Positions 9,682 through 19,436 of a stretch of DNA of 64,000 bases are shown piece by piece (the stretch's first letter is position 1; each line of letters begins with the position of its first letter). The stretch comes from Mycobacteroides abscessus ATCC 19977. Lineage in GTDB: Bacteria > Actinomycetota > Actinomycetes > Mycobacteriales > Mycobacteriaceae. The stretch spans positions 2,480,001 to 2,544,000 of the forward strand of contig NC_010397.1 in NCBI RefSeq assembly GCF_000069185.1, given 5' to 3'. Position numbers and translations under genes: made by a program. A model generated the notes under the pieces. It ran no database searches, had not been told where the DNA came from, and saw nothing but the letters and a program-made list of their open reading frames with translations.

Positions 9682-10503
9682 GTGACCGGCAGCACAAGGA
9701 ATGTCCTGACCAGTAGAGCGTGGAAAGTTCTCGCCGCAACACTTCTCGCGGGTTCGTTGATCGTGTCGGGCTGCGGCACACGAACCGGATCCGGGGGCGG
9801 CTCAGCGAGCCCTTCGACCGGCGCGGGCGACCCCGTCCGGTTACACGTGCTGGCCGCGGCCTCACTGCGCAAGGCGTTCACAGAAATTGGGAGGTCGTTC
9901 GAGTCGACGCACGCGGGCACCACCGTCGAGTTCACCTTCGCAGGCTCCTCCGATTTGGTCACCCAGCTGACGCAAGGCGCTCAGGCCGACGTGCTCGCCA
10001 CCGCGGACTCGGCCAACATGGACAAGGCATGGAAGGCGCACGCCGTCGTCAACCCCGTTGATTTCGCCGCCAACACGCTGACGATCGTGGTGGCGCCGGG
10101 CAACCCGAAGGGCATCGGCGCCTTCGGGGATTTGACGCGTCCGGGCCTCGATGTTGTGGTGTGCGCGCCGCAGGTGCCCTGCGGCGCCGCAACGGCCGGT
10201 GTGTCCAAAGAGACTGGGGTGCATCTGAATCCGGCCAGTGAGGAATCCTCGGTGACCGATGTGCTGAACAAGGTGATTGCGGGCCAGGCGGACGCCGGTC
10301 TGGTGTACGTCACCGATGCGAAGGCGGCGGCCGACAAGGTGGCTACCGTCGAGATCCCCGAGGCACGCTCCATCGTGAACACTTATCCGATTGCGGCAAC
10401 GGCGAATTCACGTCATCCAGAGCGCGCCGCCCAGTTTATCGAAACCGTGACCGGCGATATCGGTCACAAGGTGTTGGCGGCGGCGGGGTTCTCCGCGCCG
10501 TGA
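9682..10503 (+). CDS. modA: Molybdate ABC transporter substrate-binding lipoprotein ModA
   Basis: About 273 residues. It captures molybdate outside the membrane for ModBC. A lipoprotein signal ends at lipobox IVSGC. The mature domain shows the ModA patterns [28 protein letters not shown] and DVLATAD, and a late [11 protein letters not shown]. The GTG at 9682 is preferred because AGGG is then at normal spacing; a GTG at 9676 is possible. The stop overlaps the modB GTG (GTGA). Molybdenum taken up here would feed the Mo-bis-MGD nitrate reductase 3.7 kb downstream. Confidence 0.93.
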   Translation: MTGSTRNVLTSRAWKVLAATLLAGSLIVSGCGTRTGSGGGSASPSTGAGDPVRLHVLAAASLRKAFTEIGRSFESTHAGTTVEFTFAGSSDLVTQLTQGAQADVLATADSANMDKAWKAHAVVNPVDFAANTLTIVVAPGNPKGIGAFGDLTRPGLDVVVCAPQVPCGAATAGVSKETGVHLNPASEESSVTDVLNKVIAGQADAGLVYVTDAKAAADKVATVEIPEARSIVNTYPIAATANSRHPERAAQFIETVTGDIGHKVLAAAGFSAP

Positions 10504-11300
10504 CCCCGGCCCCCGGTCTGCCGCGCTGGGTCTATGTGCCCGCGGCCATCGGGGCAGCGCTCATCGTGCTGCCGCTGCTGGCGCTGGTGGTGAAGGCCGA
10601 TTGGGGGCAGTTCCCGGCGCTGGTCACCAGCCCGGCATCGCAGGCGGCGCTGTTGCTCAGCGTCAGGACCTGTCTGGCTAGCACGGCGCTGTGTCTGTTG
10701 TTCGGAGTGCCGCTGGCGGTGGTGTTGGCTCGTGGGCCCGGGCGGATGACTCGGCTGCTGCGCCCGATGATCCTGTTGCCACTGGTGTTGCCGCCGGTGG
10801 TCGGCGGCATCGCGCTGCTCTATGCCTTCGGAAAGCTGGGGTTGCTGGGCCACTACCTGGACGCCGCGGGGATTCGCATCGCGTACTCCACGTCTGCCGT
10901 GGTTCTGGCGCAGACCTTTGTCTCGCTGCCGTTCCTGGTCATCAGTTTGCAGGGTGCGCTGACCACGACCGGACAGCGCTATGACGAGGTGGCCGCGAGT
11001 CTGGGTGCCCCACCCACCACCGTGTTGCGCCGCGTCTCGTTGCCCCTGGTGATGCCGGCGCTCGCCTCGGGCACTGTGCTGGCTTTCGCGCGTTCGCTAG
11101 GGGAGTTCGGTGCCACATTGACCTTCGCGGGATCGCGGCAGGGTGTGACGCGCACCCTGCCCCTGGAGATCTATCTGCAACGGGAATCCGATCCGCAGGC
11201 CGCGGTGGCGCTGTCGCTGCTATTGGTGGCGGTGGCGGCGGTTGTCCTTGCCGTTGTCGGTGCACGGACCCGACGCCCGGCGGGTGGCGGTTATGAGTGA
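10500..11300 (+). CDS. modB: Molybdate ABC transporter permease ModB
   Basis: 266 residues, about six membrane helices. The EAA loop that docks on the ATPase is visible as [21 protein letters not shown], followed by [23 protein letters not shown], a strong ModB signature. The GTG start overlaps the modA stop. The end overlaps modC by 8 nt, so modABC is translationally coupled. Confidence 0.95.
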   Translation: MTPAPGLPRWVYVPAAIGAALIVLPLLALVVKADWGQFPALVTSPASQAALLLSVRTCLASTALCLLFGVPLAVVLARGPGRMTRLLRPMILLPLVLPPVVGGIALLYAFGKLGLLGHYLDAAGIRIAYSTSAVVLAQTFVSLPFLVISLQGALTTTGQRYDEVAASLGAPPTTVLRRVSLPLVMPALASGTVLAFARSLGEFGATLTFAGSRQGVTRTLPLEIYLQRESDPQAAVALSLLLVAVAAVVLAVVGARTRRPAGGGYE

Positions 11301-12354
11301 GCTGCGATTCGACGCGGGTCACCTCGCCCGTGGGGTACGGGCGAGGTTCACCGTCGCCGCGGGTGAGACATTGGCGATCGTCGGCGCCAATGGGGCGGGC
11401 AAGTCCACCGTGCTGGCGCTCGTTGGCGGGCTGTTGCGACCGGACACCGGGGAGATTCGTCTCGGCGATCATCTGCTGACGAACTGCGCCACCGGCGTAT
11501 TCGTGCCCACCCACCGGCGGCGCACGGCGCTACTGCTCCAGCAGGCATCGCTGTTTCCCCATCTGACGGTGGCGCGCAATGTCGAGTTCGGTATCCGTGG
11601 AGGCGACGTCGCCGGGGTACGGGACCGATGGCTGGAGGCGGTCGGTGCCCGCGATCTCGCCGAGCGCCGCCCGGGTGAGCTGTCCGGGGGACAGGCGCAG
11701 CGGGTGGCCATCGCACGTGCCCTGGCGACCGAACCCGATCTGGTGCTGCTCGACGAGCCATTGGCTGGGCTGGATGCCGAGAGCGCGCCCGCCATCCGGG
11801 CGCTGTTGAGCCAGGTGCTGGGGCGAGATGGACAAAGCGCCCTGATCGTGACGCACGACGTCATGGATGCGGTGGCCGTCGCCGATCGTGTGCTGGTGCT
11901 GGACTCGGGCCGGGTGGCCGAACTCGGGGATACGGCCACGGTGTTGGCGCGCCCCACCAGCGAGTTCGGTGCGCGTTTCGCGGGAGTGAATCTGGTCGAC
12001 GGCATCGCCGGTGCCGACGGGGCACTGCACAGCGGTGATCTCGCCATCCATGGTGTGTGGGCCGGGCCCGGAGAACGGGTACCGCGGGGGCAGCACGCCG
12101 TCGCGGTGTTCACCCCGCGCGATGTCGCGGTGTATCTGTCCCCACCGGGAGGCAGTCCACGCAACGTTATCGCCGTATCGATCACCACTCTGACCGCACA
12201 TGGCGGCAGCGTGGTTGTAACGGCAAGTAGGGGGGCCACGATATTCACGGCGCATATCACCGCAGCCGCCGCGGCGGAACTCAGGCTCGCGCCCGATACG
12301 CCGGCGTACTTTGCCGTGAAGGCACACGAGGTCGTCATTCAGGCGGCGCAATAG
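11293..12354 (+). CDS. modC: Molybdate ABC transporter ATPase ModC
   Basis: 353 residues from the ATG at 11293. Walker A GANGAGKS is at residues 31-38, the ABC signature LSGGQ at 130-134 and Walker B VLLDEP at 151-156, followed by the H-loop VTHDV. After about residue 265 a TOBE/Mop-like domain follows, which in ModC senses oxyanion. The start was chosen from the ATGAGTGA overlap with modB; an in-frame start 51 nt further upstream would lie deep in modB. Confidence 0.93.
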   Translation: MSELRFDAGHLARGVRARFTVAAGETLAIVGANGAGKSTVLALVGGLLRPDTGEIRLGDHLLTNCATGVFVPTHRRRTALLLQQASLFPHLTVARNVEFGIRGGDVAGVRDRWLEAVGARDLAERRPGELSGGQAQRVAIARALATEPDLVLLDEPLAGLDAESAPAIRALLSQVLGRDGQSALIVTHDVMDAVAVADRVLVLDSGRVAELGDTATVLARPTSEFGARFAGVNLVDGIAGADGALHSGDLAIHGVWAGPGERVPRGQHAVAVFTPRDVAVYLSPPGGSPRNVIAVSITTLTAHGGSVVVTASRGATIFTAHITAAAAAELRLAPDTPAYFAVKAHEVVIQAAQ

Positions 12355-12524
12355 CTGGGGACGGGGACTTTGAGAGGAAACCTATGTTTGCTTCTGGTCA
12401 GCCAAACCCCTCCTCACCGCGCCGAATAATCGCGCATGGGCGCAAACCGTGGCTTTCGGCGAATCGGGCGCGCCGATTGCCGGATACGCTTGCACGCGCA
12501 CGACAAACCGGTACGTTCATTGGC

Positions 12525-13559
12525 ATGCAGCAACCACGGGCAACATCGGCGGCGAAGCGGACGCACCGGGCGCGGGTGATAGCGGCGACCATCGCGGTCA
12601 CCTCGCTGTCCGGGGCGGGGGCGTACACCCTCGCTGCCACGCCGGTCGACCAGGCGCCGGCCACGGTGCGCACGGCGAATATCCATCTGGTGACCACCGA
12701 TGCGCCTCCGCCGCCCGCGCCGCCGGCAACGCCCGCTCCGGGGCAGCCGGCGCCGAACCCGGAGACCCCCACCACGGTGACGACGCCTCCGCCCGCACCG
12801 GCACCTGGCCAACCGGCGCCGCCCACCCCACCGCCTGCCCCGGGCGCCCCGGCAGATGGCGGACGGGTCAACAATGACCAAGGCGGATTCAGTTTCGTTG
12901 TGCCCCAAGGTTGGGTGCAGTCGGACGCCCGCAGGTTGACGTACGGGTCGGCACTGCTGACCAATCCCGCCGCACCCAACGGCAGCATCCTGCTGGGACG
13001 GTTGGACCTCAAGCTATTCGCCGGCGCCGAGCCCGACAACCAGAAGGCTGCGCGCAGGCTTGCCTCGGACATGGGCGAGTTCTTCATGCCCTATCCGGGC
13101 AACCGCGTGAACCAGGAAGACCAGAGCTTTGACGTCGCCGGTATGTCCGCGGCTTCGTCGTATTACGAGGTCAAATTCGATGACGCCGCCAAGGAGCCCG
13201 GCCAAATCTGGGCTGCCGCGGTGGGTAAGGGCAAGGACCGCTGGTTCATCGTCTGGCTCGGCACCGCGGCGTCGCCCGTCGACAAGGGCGTGGCGAAGGC
13301 GTTGACCGAGTCGATCCGTCCGTGGACCCCGCCCACTCCGCCGACACCCTCGGCCGCCCCGCCGGCCGACCCCAATCAGCCCGCCCCGCCGCCCGCGGAC
13401 CCGAATCAGCCGCCACCGCCGCCGGCTGATCCGAACCAGCCGCCGGCTCCTCCGGCGCCCACGGCACCGGCGGCTCCCGCAGCCGAGCCCGCAGCGCCAG
13501 GACAGCCCGCACCGCCGACGCCACCCGCGGCACCGCCCGCACCCGGCGTGCCGGTCTAG
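12525..13559 (+). CDS. apa: Alanine/proline-rich secreted protein Apa
   Basis: 344 residues from the ATG at 12525. A basic N-terminus and hydrophobic segment form the signal peptide, then an Ala/Pro-rich arm ([13 protein letters not shown] type). The globular core has [40 protein letters not shown] and ASSYYEVKF. The C-terminal tail contains repeats of PPPADPNQP. This architecture and its place after modC match M. tuberculosis Apa/MPT32 (Rv1860), a mannosylated fibronectin-binding antigen. Glycosylation here is inferred from the Pro/Thr-rich arms. An in-frame ATG at 12384 would add an unlikely Arg-rich leader. Confidence 0.92.
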   Translation: MQQPRATSAAKRTHRARVIAATIAVTSLSGAGAYTLAATPVDQAPATVRTANIHLVTTDAPPPPAPPATPAPGQPAPNPETPTTVTTPPPAPAPGQPAPPTPPPAPGAPADGGRVNNDQGGFSFVVPQGWVQSDARRLTYGSALLTNPAAPNGSILLGRLDLKLFAGAEPDNQKAARRLASDMGEFFMPYPGNRVNQEDQSFDVAGMSAASSYYEVKFDDAAKEPGQIWAAAVGKGKDRWFIVWLGTAASPVDKGVAKALTESIRPWTPPTPPTPSAAPPADPNQPAPPPADPNQPPPPPADPNQPPAPPAPTAPAAPAAEPAAPGQPAPPTPPAAPPAPGVPV

Positions 13560-13565
13560 CGCGTA

Positions 13566-13609
13566 CGCACTTCACCGTCGGTTAGCTGTGAAACCGACGG
13601 TGAAGTGCG
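13566..13609. terminator. Strong hairpin after apa
   Basis: Perfect 18-bp inverted repeat (arms 13566-13583 and 13592-13609, 8-nt loop) starting 7 nt after the apa stop. No T-tract follows, as is common for mycobacterial terminators. It can act for the mod-apa transcript and, being symmetrical, on readthrough from the convergent glsB-type gene. Confidence 0.8.
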
Positions 13610-13680
13610 CAATGGCGCGGGTGGTCGACGGGTCAAGCCAGCGAACTGGCGGTAATTCAGGCCCCGCTGTGTCGCCGAAA

Positions 13681-13956
13681 CTAGCTTTTGGTCTTGCCCG
13701 CGATGAACTTGTAGGCGACCAGCAGAATCACCGCGCCCACCAGCGCGCCGAGGAAGGCGTGATTGATCGGCGGGGTGACGGTGAATTTGTGCGGGGCGAA
13801 CACCAGACTGCCCAGGGTCCCGCCGACGTAACCGCCGATGATGCCGAGCAATGCGGTGGCGATCCAGCCGAAGTTTTCTTTGCCGGGCACGATCAGCCGG
13901 GCGATCCAGCCGACGATCAAGCCGAGAATGATCATCCAGATGATGTTCAACACCAT
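13681..13956 (-). CDS. GlsB/YeaQ/YmgE-family small membrane protein
   Basis: 91 residues, three hydrophobic helices. The Gly-rich pattern IIWMIILGLIVGWIARL, then TALLGIIGGYVGGTLGSL, is characteristic of the transglycosylase-associated (GlsB/YeaQ) family, which is often stress-induced but has no defined activity. AAGGAG lies at normal spacing before the ATG at 13956. The corresponding small membrane gene also follows apa in M. tuberculosis (Rv1861). Confidence 0.85.
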   Translation of the reverse strand: MVLNIIWMIILGLIVGWIARLIVPGKENFGWIATALLGIIGGYVGGTLGSLVFAPHKFTVTPPINHAFLGALVGAVILLVAYKFIAGKTKS

Positions 13957-14162
13957 GTCTAGCTCCTTCGAGTATGTGTACTTCAGGAAACGAGCGTCGA
14001 CCCGTTGCTGATGCTAGTGGAATACCGGTGCCGGGGCGCCATTACGACGCGCAGTCGGCCATTGCCATCTCACACCGCTGCGTGGGGTGCGGTGAGGACG
14101 CCGTGACAGTCGGATAACGCTGACGGAAGAATTCGGGAATCTACTTCGCGCACCATGGCGGT

Positions 14163-17100
14163 GTGACTGAAGTTGTCGCGCCGCCAGGCACGCAGCGCGC
14201 CGCATGTTCGTACTGTGGCGTCGGCTGCGGTGTCGTCGTGCGCACCGACGCGCATGCGGCGGGCCCGGTCACTGTCGCCACCGTTGAGGGCGACGTGCTG
14301 CATCCCAGCAACCAGGGGCGCTTGTGCACCAAGGGCGCCACGCACGCGCAACTGATGGCGGCCGACGGGCGGATGACGACGGCGCACCTTCGTTCGATTC
14401 GCGGGCAGCAGCCGATTCCGGCGCCGTTGGCGGCAGCTACCGCGGAAGCGGGCCGGCGACTACGCGAGATCCTTGACAATCATGGCCCCGATGCGATCGC
14501 GCTGTATGTGTCCGGTCAAATGACCCTGGAGGCACAGTATCTCGCCAACAAGCTCGCGAAGGGCTACATCCGCACGACCCATATCGAGTCGAACTCGCGG
14601 CTGTGCATGGCCAGTGCGGGCACCGGATACGCGCAGTCGCTCGGTGCCGACGGTCCGCCGGGGTCGTACTCGGACATCGAGCACAGCGACCTGTTCTTCG
14701 TCATCGGTGCGAACATGGCCGACTGCCACCCGATTCTTTTCCTGCGCATGGCGGACCGGCTCAGCAGCGGCGCACGATTGATCGTGGTGGATCCGCGGCG
14801 CACGGCCACCGCCGACCGTGCCGATCTGTTTTTGCAGATCACTCCGGGTACCGATCTAGCCCTGCTCAACGGGCTTTTGCATCTGTTGGTTGAGAACGGC
14901 GCTGTCGACGCCGAATTCATCGCCCAGCACACCGAGGGCTGGGACGGTATGCCCGAGTTCCTCGCCGGCTATGCGCCCGCCGTCGTCGCGGCGATCACCG
15001 GGCTGGCCGAGGAGGACATCCGCACCGCAGCCCGGTGGATCGGGGAAGCCCGCGAATGGATGACGCTGTGGACGATGGGTCTGAACCAGAGCACCCACGG
15101 CACCTGGAACACCAATGCGATTTGCAACCTACATCTGGCGACCGGCGCTATCTGTCGCCCCGGCAGTGGGCCGTTCTCGTTGACCGGACAGCCAAATGCG
15201 ATGGGCGGCAGGGAAATGGGGTACATGGGTCCGGGTCTTCCTGGCCAGCGGTCCGTTAAATCGCCGGCAGACCGCGACTTTGTCGAGAAACGATGGCAAC
15301 TGCCCCCCGGCTCCATCCGTGCGGAGTTTGGTACCGGCACTGTCGACATGTTTGCCCAGATGGCCGCCGGGAACATCAAAGCGTGCTGGATTATCTGTAC
15401 GAATCCTGTTGCCTCGGTGGCGAATAGGAAGAATGTGGTCGACGGGCTGCGGCGGGCGGAACTGGTGATCGCACAGGACGCGTTCCTGGCTACGGCCACC
15501 AACGAGTACGCCGACATACTTTTGCCTGCCGCGCTGTGGGCCGAATCCGACGGCGTATCCATCAACTCAGAGCGCACCGCCACCCTGACCAACAGGGCCG
15601 TAGAGGCCCCGGGAGATGCCCGGCCCGATTGGCAGCTGATCTGCGACATCGCCACCGCGATGGGCTTCGGCGACGCGTTCGGCTATTCATCGAGCGAAGA
15701 GATCTTCGAGGAGATTCGCGCGTTCTGGAATCCGCGTACCGGCTACGACATGCGCGGCATGAGCTACGCGAGGCTGCGGCAGGGGCCGGTGCAGTGGCCC
15801 TGCCCGCCCGAGAGCGAGGTGGACCGTAACCCCATCCGCTACCTGAACGACGGCATCAGTCAGCACCCGCATGTCGATGAGAACGGGGTCGTACCACGGC
15901 TGGCCTTCCCGACCCCGTCGCGCCGTGCGGTATTCCACGCCCGCGCACATCGCGACCCCGCGGAACTGCCCGGCGAAGGCTATCCCGTGGTTCTCAACAC
16001 CGGACGCCTGCAACACCATTGGCATACGTTGACCAAGACCGGCCGCATCAAGACCCTCGATCGACTGCACCCGTCGCCCTTTGTGGAGATCCACCCACAC
16101 GACGCCACGACGTTGGGAATCTCCGATGGCGACATAGTCGAGATAGCGTCACGCCGCGGCACCGCTGAGTTGCCCGCGCTCGTCAGTGACAGGGTCAAAC
16201 GTGGCAGCTGTTTTGCGCCCTTCCATTGGAATGACGCGCACGGTCCGGGCCTGACGATCAACGCCGTGACCAACGACGCCGTCGATCCGGATTCACTGCA
16301 ACCCGAGTTCAAGGTGAGCGCCGTCGCCTTGCGGCCCACCGGGCGGACCAAGGCCGATTCGATGCCCGAGAAGCAGAAAGAAGCGTTGGGGGACGTCGCG
16401 ATCCTGTGGACGTCGCAGACCGGAAACGCCGAGACCGCGGCCGTGTCGGTGCACCGGCTCCTGCACACGGCGGGAATCTCGGCCACCATCACCGCGATGG
16501 ACGAGTGCGATCCGGCCGACCTGGTTGGTGTCAACACCGCGGTGGTGATCGCCAGCAGTTTCGGCGAGGGCGGGCCACCCGACAACGGCGCACGCTTCTG
16601 GGCTGCCTTGTCGGGCGACACAAAACCCTTGAACCACATGCGTTATGCCGTCTTGGGATTCGGCGACCGCGCATACGCCGACTTCTGCGGGCACGCCAAG
16701 GCGCTCGACGCCAGGCTGCACGAGCTGGGTGCCAGTCCACTGCTGGGCCGAGTGGACGGCGAGGCCACCGATCGCACGCTCGTCGCATCGTGGACCGCGG
16801 ACCTGCTGGACGCGATAGGCGATGGTGCAACCGCGATCGTCGAGACCGTTCGAAAATTGCGTAGTGAGGGTCTGCGGGTGGCCGCGCCGGAACGCTTCAC
16901 GCGCGACGCGCCCATCTTGGCGGCGTTGTCGCACAACGAGCTTCTGTCCGCGCCGAACTCCGGCAAGGAAGTGCGGCGCATAGAATTCGATCTGACCGGT
17001 CACGATGTCTCATATTCGGCGGGCGATGCGCTCGGAATCTATCCGACCAACCGCGAGGAAGACGTCCAACGCTGGCTCACCACAACCGGATTCGATGCTC

Positions 17101-18011
17101 AGCTGCCCGTGACGATCGATGGGGGAGAGCTTCCGTTGGCCACTGCCCTGGCCAATCACTATGACATCTGCCGGGTCACCGAGGATCTGCTGCGTTTCAT
17201 CGCCGAGCGACGCCGCGACAAGCACTCCGCCAAGTTGCTACAGGGGCGCGATACCCAAGCGCGCGAGGTCTGGCTGCGCGGGCGTAACGCGCTGGATGTG
17301 ATCCGTGAATTCCCGATCCGCGCTGCTATTGAGGAGTGGCAGCAGGTACTGATCAGACTCACCCCGCGCCAGTACTCGATATCGTCGAGCCCGCTGGTCA
17401 GTCCGCAGGCCATCTCGCTGACGGTGTCCATAGTCCGATATCAGGGGCCGGACGGCTCGCCGCGCGGTGGTGTGGGATCGACCTTCCTGGCCGATCGTGC
17501 CCAGCACCTGCCTGTCCCGATCTTTCTGCAGCGCTCGCCGCATTTCCGGCCGCCCAGGACGTCCGACACGCCGATGATCATGATCGGCCCGGGAACTGGT
17601 ATTGCCCCGTTCCGCGGGTTCCTGCAGGAACGCCGGGCACTCGGCCACACGGGCGCCAATTGGCTGTTCTTCGGCGATCAGCACCGCACCGAGCATTTCT
17701 ACTACCGCGACGAACTCGACGGCTTTCTGCGCGACGGCTCACTGCGCCGACTCGACCTCGCATTCTCGCGCGACCAGGCCAAACGCATCTACGTCCAGCA
17801 CCGCATGATGGAACAGGGCGCACAGCTGTGGCGGTGGCTCAATGAGGGCGCACATCTTTACGTGTGTGGTGACGCCAGTCGTATGGCCAAAGACGTCGAC
17901 GGCGCGCTGCTCACGATCGCACAGAAGCACGGAAAGCTTTCGGGGGAGCAAGCTCTCGAGTTCCGTAAGGAACTTGTGGCCGAAAAACGGTACGTCCGCG
18001 ACGTGTACTGA
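14163..18011 (+). CDS. Assimilatory nitrate reductase fused to diflavin reductase
   Basis: 1282 residues. The N-terminal part (to about residue 725) is a Mo-bis-MGD oxidoreductase of the NarB/NasA type with a [4Fe-4S] site at Cys15, Cys18, Cys22 and Cys55. A flavodoxin domain starts near residue 745 (WTSQTGNAE). An FAD/NADPH reductase of the CysJ type follows from about residue 905: RQYSISSSP near 1069, GGVGSTFLAD, then GPGTGIAPFRGF near 1140, ending in RYVRDVY. It should therefore pass electrons NADPH-FAD-FMN-FeS-Mo in one chain and reduce nitrate in the cytoplasm. GTG start. ModABC upstream fits its Mo need. No nitrite reductase gene is in the window. Confidence 0.92.
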   Translation: MTEVVAPPGTQRAACSYCGVGCGVVVRTDAHAAGPVTVATVEGDVLHPSNQGRLCTKGATHAQLMAADGRMTTAHLRSIRGQQPIPAPLAAATAEAGRRLREILDNHGPDAIALYVSGQMTLEAQYLANKLAKGYIRTTHIESNSRLCMASAGTGYAQSLGADGPPGSYSDIEHSDLFFVIGANMADCHPILFLRMADRLSSGARLIVVDPRRTATADRADLFLQITPGTDLALLNGLLHLLVENGAVDAEFIAQHTEGWDGMPEFLAGYAPAVVAAITGLAEEDIRTAARWIGEAREWMTLWTMGLNQSTHGTWNTNAICNLHLATGAICRPGSGPFSLTGQPNAMGGREMGYMGPGLPGQRSVKSPADRDFVEKRWQLPPGSIRAEFGTGTVDMFAQMAAGNIKACWIICTNPVASVANRKNVVDGLRRAELVIAQDAFLATATNEYADILLPAALWAESDGVSINSERTATLTNRAVEAPGDARPDWQLICDIATAMGFGDAFGYSSSEEIFEEIRAFWNPRTGYDMRGMSYARLRQGPVQWPCPPESEVDRNPIRYLNDGISQHPHVDENGVVPRLAFPTPSRRAVFHARAHRDPAELPGEGYPVVLNTGRLQHHWHTLTKTGRIKTLDRLHPSPFVEIHPHDATTLGISDGDIVEIASRRGTAELPALVSDRVKRGSCFAPFHWNDAHGPGLTINAVTNDAVDPDSLQPEFKVSAVALRPTGRTKADSMPEKQKEALGDVAILWTSQTGNAETAAVSVHRLLHTAGISATITAMDECDPADLVGVNTAVVIASSFGEGGPPDNGARFWAALSGDTKPLNHMRYAVLGFGDRAYADFCGHAKALDARLHELGASPLLGRVDGEATDRTLVASWTADLLDAIGDGATAIVETVRKLRSEGLRVAAPERFTRDAPILAALSHNELLSAPNSGKEVRRIEFDLTGHDVSYSAGDALGIYPTNREEDVQRWLTTTGFDAQLPVTIDGGELPLATALANHYDICRVTEDLLRFIAERRRDKHSAKLLQGRDTQAREVWLRGRNALDVIREFPIRAAIEEWQQVLIRLTPRQYSISSSPLVSPQAISLTVSIVRYQGPDGSPRGGVGSTFLADRAQHLPVPIFLQRSPHFRPPRTSDTPMIMIGPGTGIAPFRGFLQERRALGHTGANWLFFGDQHRTEHFYYRDELDGFLRDGSLRRLDLAFSRDQAKRIYVQHRMMEQGAQLWRWLNEGAHLYVCGDASRMAKDVDGALLTIAQKHGKLSGEQALEFRKELVAEKRYVRDVY

Positions 18012-18022
18012 CGCACCTCGGC

Positions 18023-18028
18023 TATATT
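18023..18028 (+). promoter_or_regulatory. Probable -10 element for the crcB transcript
   Basis: TATATT lies 6 nt upstream of the first base of the fluoride aptamer, so transcription would start at the aptamer's 5' end. It sits 11 nt after the nitrate reductase stop. No clear -35 was seen, which is usual in mycobacteria. Confidence 0.5.
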
Positions 18029-18033
18029 CGTCA

Positions 18034-18092
18034 GGCGCGATGGATCTCGCCAGGGCTTGTCCCGAACCGCCACTGACGGCTGATAGTTCCTG
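18034..18092 (+). promoter_or_regulatory. Fluoride riboswitch (crcB motif)
   Basis: The leader reads GGCGCGATGGATCTCGCC, then AACCGCC-ACTGAC-GGCTGATAG, then TTCCTG. These are the conserved blocks of the crcB-motif aptamer in the right order: a GGCG/CGCC stem enclosing GATGG, a second small hairpin with GGCTGAT, and a 3' segment able to pair with the GGATCT block. It directly precedes two crcB genes. In known examples fluoride binding turns on expression of fluoride exporters. A GTGTC/GACAC dyad near the start codon may be part of the expression platform. Confidence 0.78.
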
Positions 18093-18112
18093 TGTTGATG
18101 TGTCGTGACACG

Positions 18113-18583
18113 ATGGGACCGAATGTGACAGCTGGATACCGCCAAGAACCTCCGCGCCCTCGGCCATATTTACGTCCTTCCGCACTGTTGTGGGTGTTCC
18201 TCGGCGGTGCGTGTGGGACGGCGCTGCGCTACGGGTTCGAGCAGACGTGGCCGGCCTCTGGTACGTCATGGCCGTGGGGGACCTTCGCGGCCAATGTGTC
18301 GGGGGCGTTCGTTCTCGGCGCCACCCTGGAGACTCTGACGCTGCTGGGGCCGGACGGCGGCTGGCGCTGGCACGCGCGGTTGTTTCTGGGAACGGGTTTC
18401 TGCGGTGCCTTCACCACCTACAGCGCCCTCGCGCTGGAGATCGACACCCTCACCCGCAACGGGTTCGTGGCCATCGGTGTGCTCTACGCGTTGGTGAGCG
18501 TGGCCGCCGGGCTGGTGGCCGCGCTGGGCGGCATTGCCGCCGCAGCCAGGGCTTTGGCGCGTTACGCCGGGGGTTCTGGGTGA
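18113..18583 (+). CDS. crcB: Fluoride channel CrcB/Fluc, subunit 1
   Basis: About 156 residues with four membrane helices. Family marks are GGACGTALRYGFE, PWGTFAANVSGAFVLG with the key Asn, and GTGFCGAFTTYSALALE with the Phe-box/TTYS segment that binds Na+ and lines the fluoride path. The start is uncertain: ATG 18098, ATG 18113 or GTG 18125, all after the riboswitch. Actinobacteria often use paired crcB genes as a heterodimeric channel, and the second gene overlaps this stop. Confidence 0.93.
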   Translation: MGPNVTAGYRQEPPRPRPYLRPSALLWVFLGGACGTALRYGFEQTWPASGTSWPWGTFAANVSGAFVLGATLETLTLLGPDGGWRWHARLFLGTGFCGAFTTYSALALEIDTLTRNGFVAIGVLYALVSVAAGLVAALGGIAAAARALARYAGGSG

Positions 18584-18951
18584 CGATCATGATCGTGATC
18601 CTGGCCGGTGCGCTGGGCGCGGTATTGCGGTTTGTGGTGGACTCGGCCATCAAATATCGGCGGACCCATCGCTTCCCATGGACAACGCTACTCATCAATC
18701 TCACCGGATCGGCGCTCATCGGTCTGTTGGCCGGTCTGGTGATCTTCCACCATGCGGCGCCCGATCTGCTGACCGTGCTGGGCACCGGATTTTGTGGTGG
18801 CTACACCACATTCAGCACCGCCAGCGTCGAAACGGTACGACTCATCGAACGACGGCGATGGACGCCCGCCTTCTACAACACGTTCGGCACGCTGCTGGGC
18901 ACGGTCGGGGCGTGCGCGGCGGGTCTGGCGCTCGGGTGGGTGCTGGCATGA
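18580..18951 (+). CDS. crcB: Fluoride channel CrcB/Fluc, subunit 2
   Basis: 123 residues with four helices. GALGAVLRFVVDS, WTTLLINLTGSALIG and GTGFCGGYTTFSTASVE are the same Fluc landmarks as in subunit 1. The GTG at 18580 overlaps the previous stop as GTGA, so the two subunits are coupled, as expected for an antiparallel heterodimer. Loss of fluoride through this channel protects enolase and pyrophosphatase. Confidence 0.94.
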   Translation: MTIMIVILAGALGAVLRFVVDSAIKYRRTHRFPWTTLLINLTGSALIGLLAGLVIFHHAAPDLLTVLGTGFCGGYTTFSTASVETVRLIERRRWTPAFYNTFGTLLGTVGACAAGLALGWVLA

Positions 18952-18961
18952 GGATGGCACC

Positions 18962-19405
18962 ATGAGTGATTCGCCCACTGTGCATTTGGTGGTCGGATGG
19001 GACCACTACTCGCCAAGTACTGCCGCGTTGCATTTCGCAATAGATATGGCCCGCCGGCTGAATGCGCACGTACACGTTGTGCACATTCAGGATATGGACG
19101 ATGAACCGTTGGACCCCGACTGTGATAGCTGGGAATCTCAGTCACGCACAGCCATTGCCGCCGCCGAAACCTCGGCGCGTGATGAGTTCTCCACCGGAGA
19201 TGTCTCGTGGGAGTACCACCGCGCGCACGGGCCCGCTGCCGTTCAGCTGCTCGGGGTGGCGCAACAGTGCGATGCGTTGATGATCGTCCTGGGGAGCCCT
19301 CGGGGTGGTCCTGCGTCAGCACTCGACACGCTTCTCGGGCAATCGGTGTCCCATCGCCTCATCGGCGCCCGACGAGTGCCGCTGGTGCTGGTGCCGGCGC
19401 TCTGA
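18962..19405 (+). CDS. Universal stress protein, single domain
   Basis: 147 residues with a UspA fold. N-terminal LVVGWDHYSPSTAAL and the C-terminal ATP-binding pattern GSPRGGPASALDTLLGQSVSHRL (G-x2-G-x9-G-S-like) are visible. It follows crcB2 by 10 nt on the same strand, so it is probably expressed in the fluoride-responsive transcript. The specific role is unknown. Confidence 0.85.
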   Translation: MSDSPTVHLVVGWDHYSPSTAALHFAIDMARRLNAHVHVVHIQDMDDEPLDPDCDSWESQSRTAIAAAETSARDEFSTGDVSWEYHRAHGPAAVQLLGVAQQCDALMIVLGSPRGGPASALDTLLGQSVSHRLIGARRVPLVLVPAL

Positions 19406-19436
19406 CCACGCGCCCGGACCTGCTCTGGGCGTACCC

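Noticed and set aside
12384..12524. N-terminal extension of Apa from ATG 12384
   Set aside because: It would put an Arg/Pro-rich 47-residue leader before the signal peptide.
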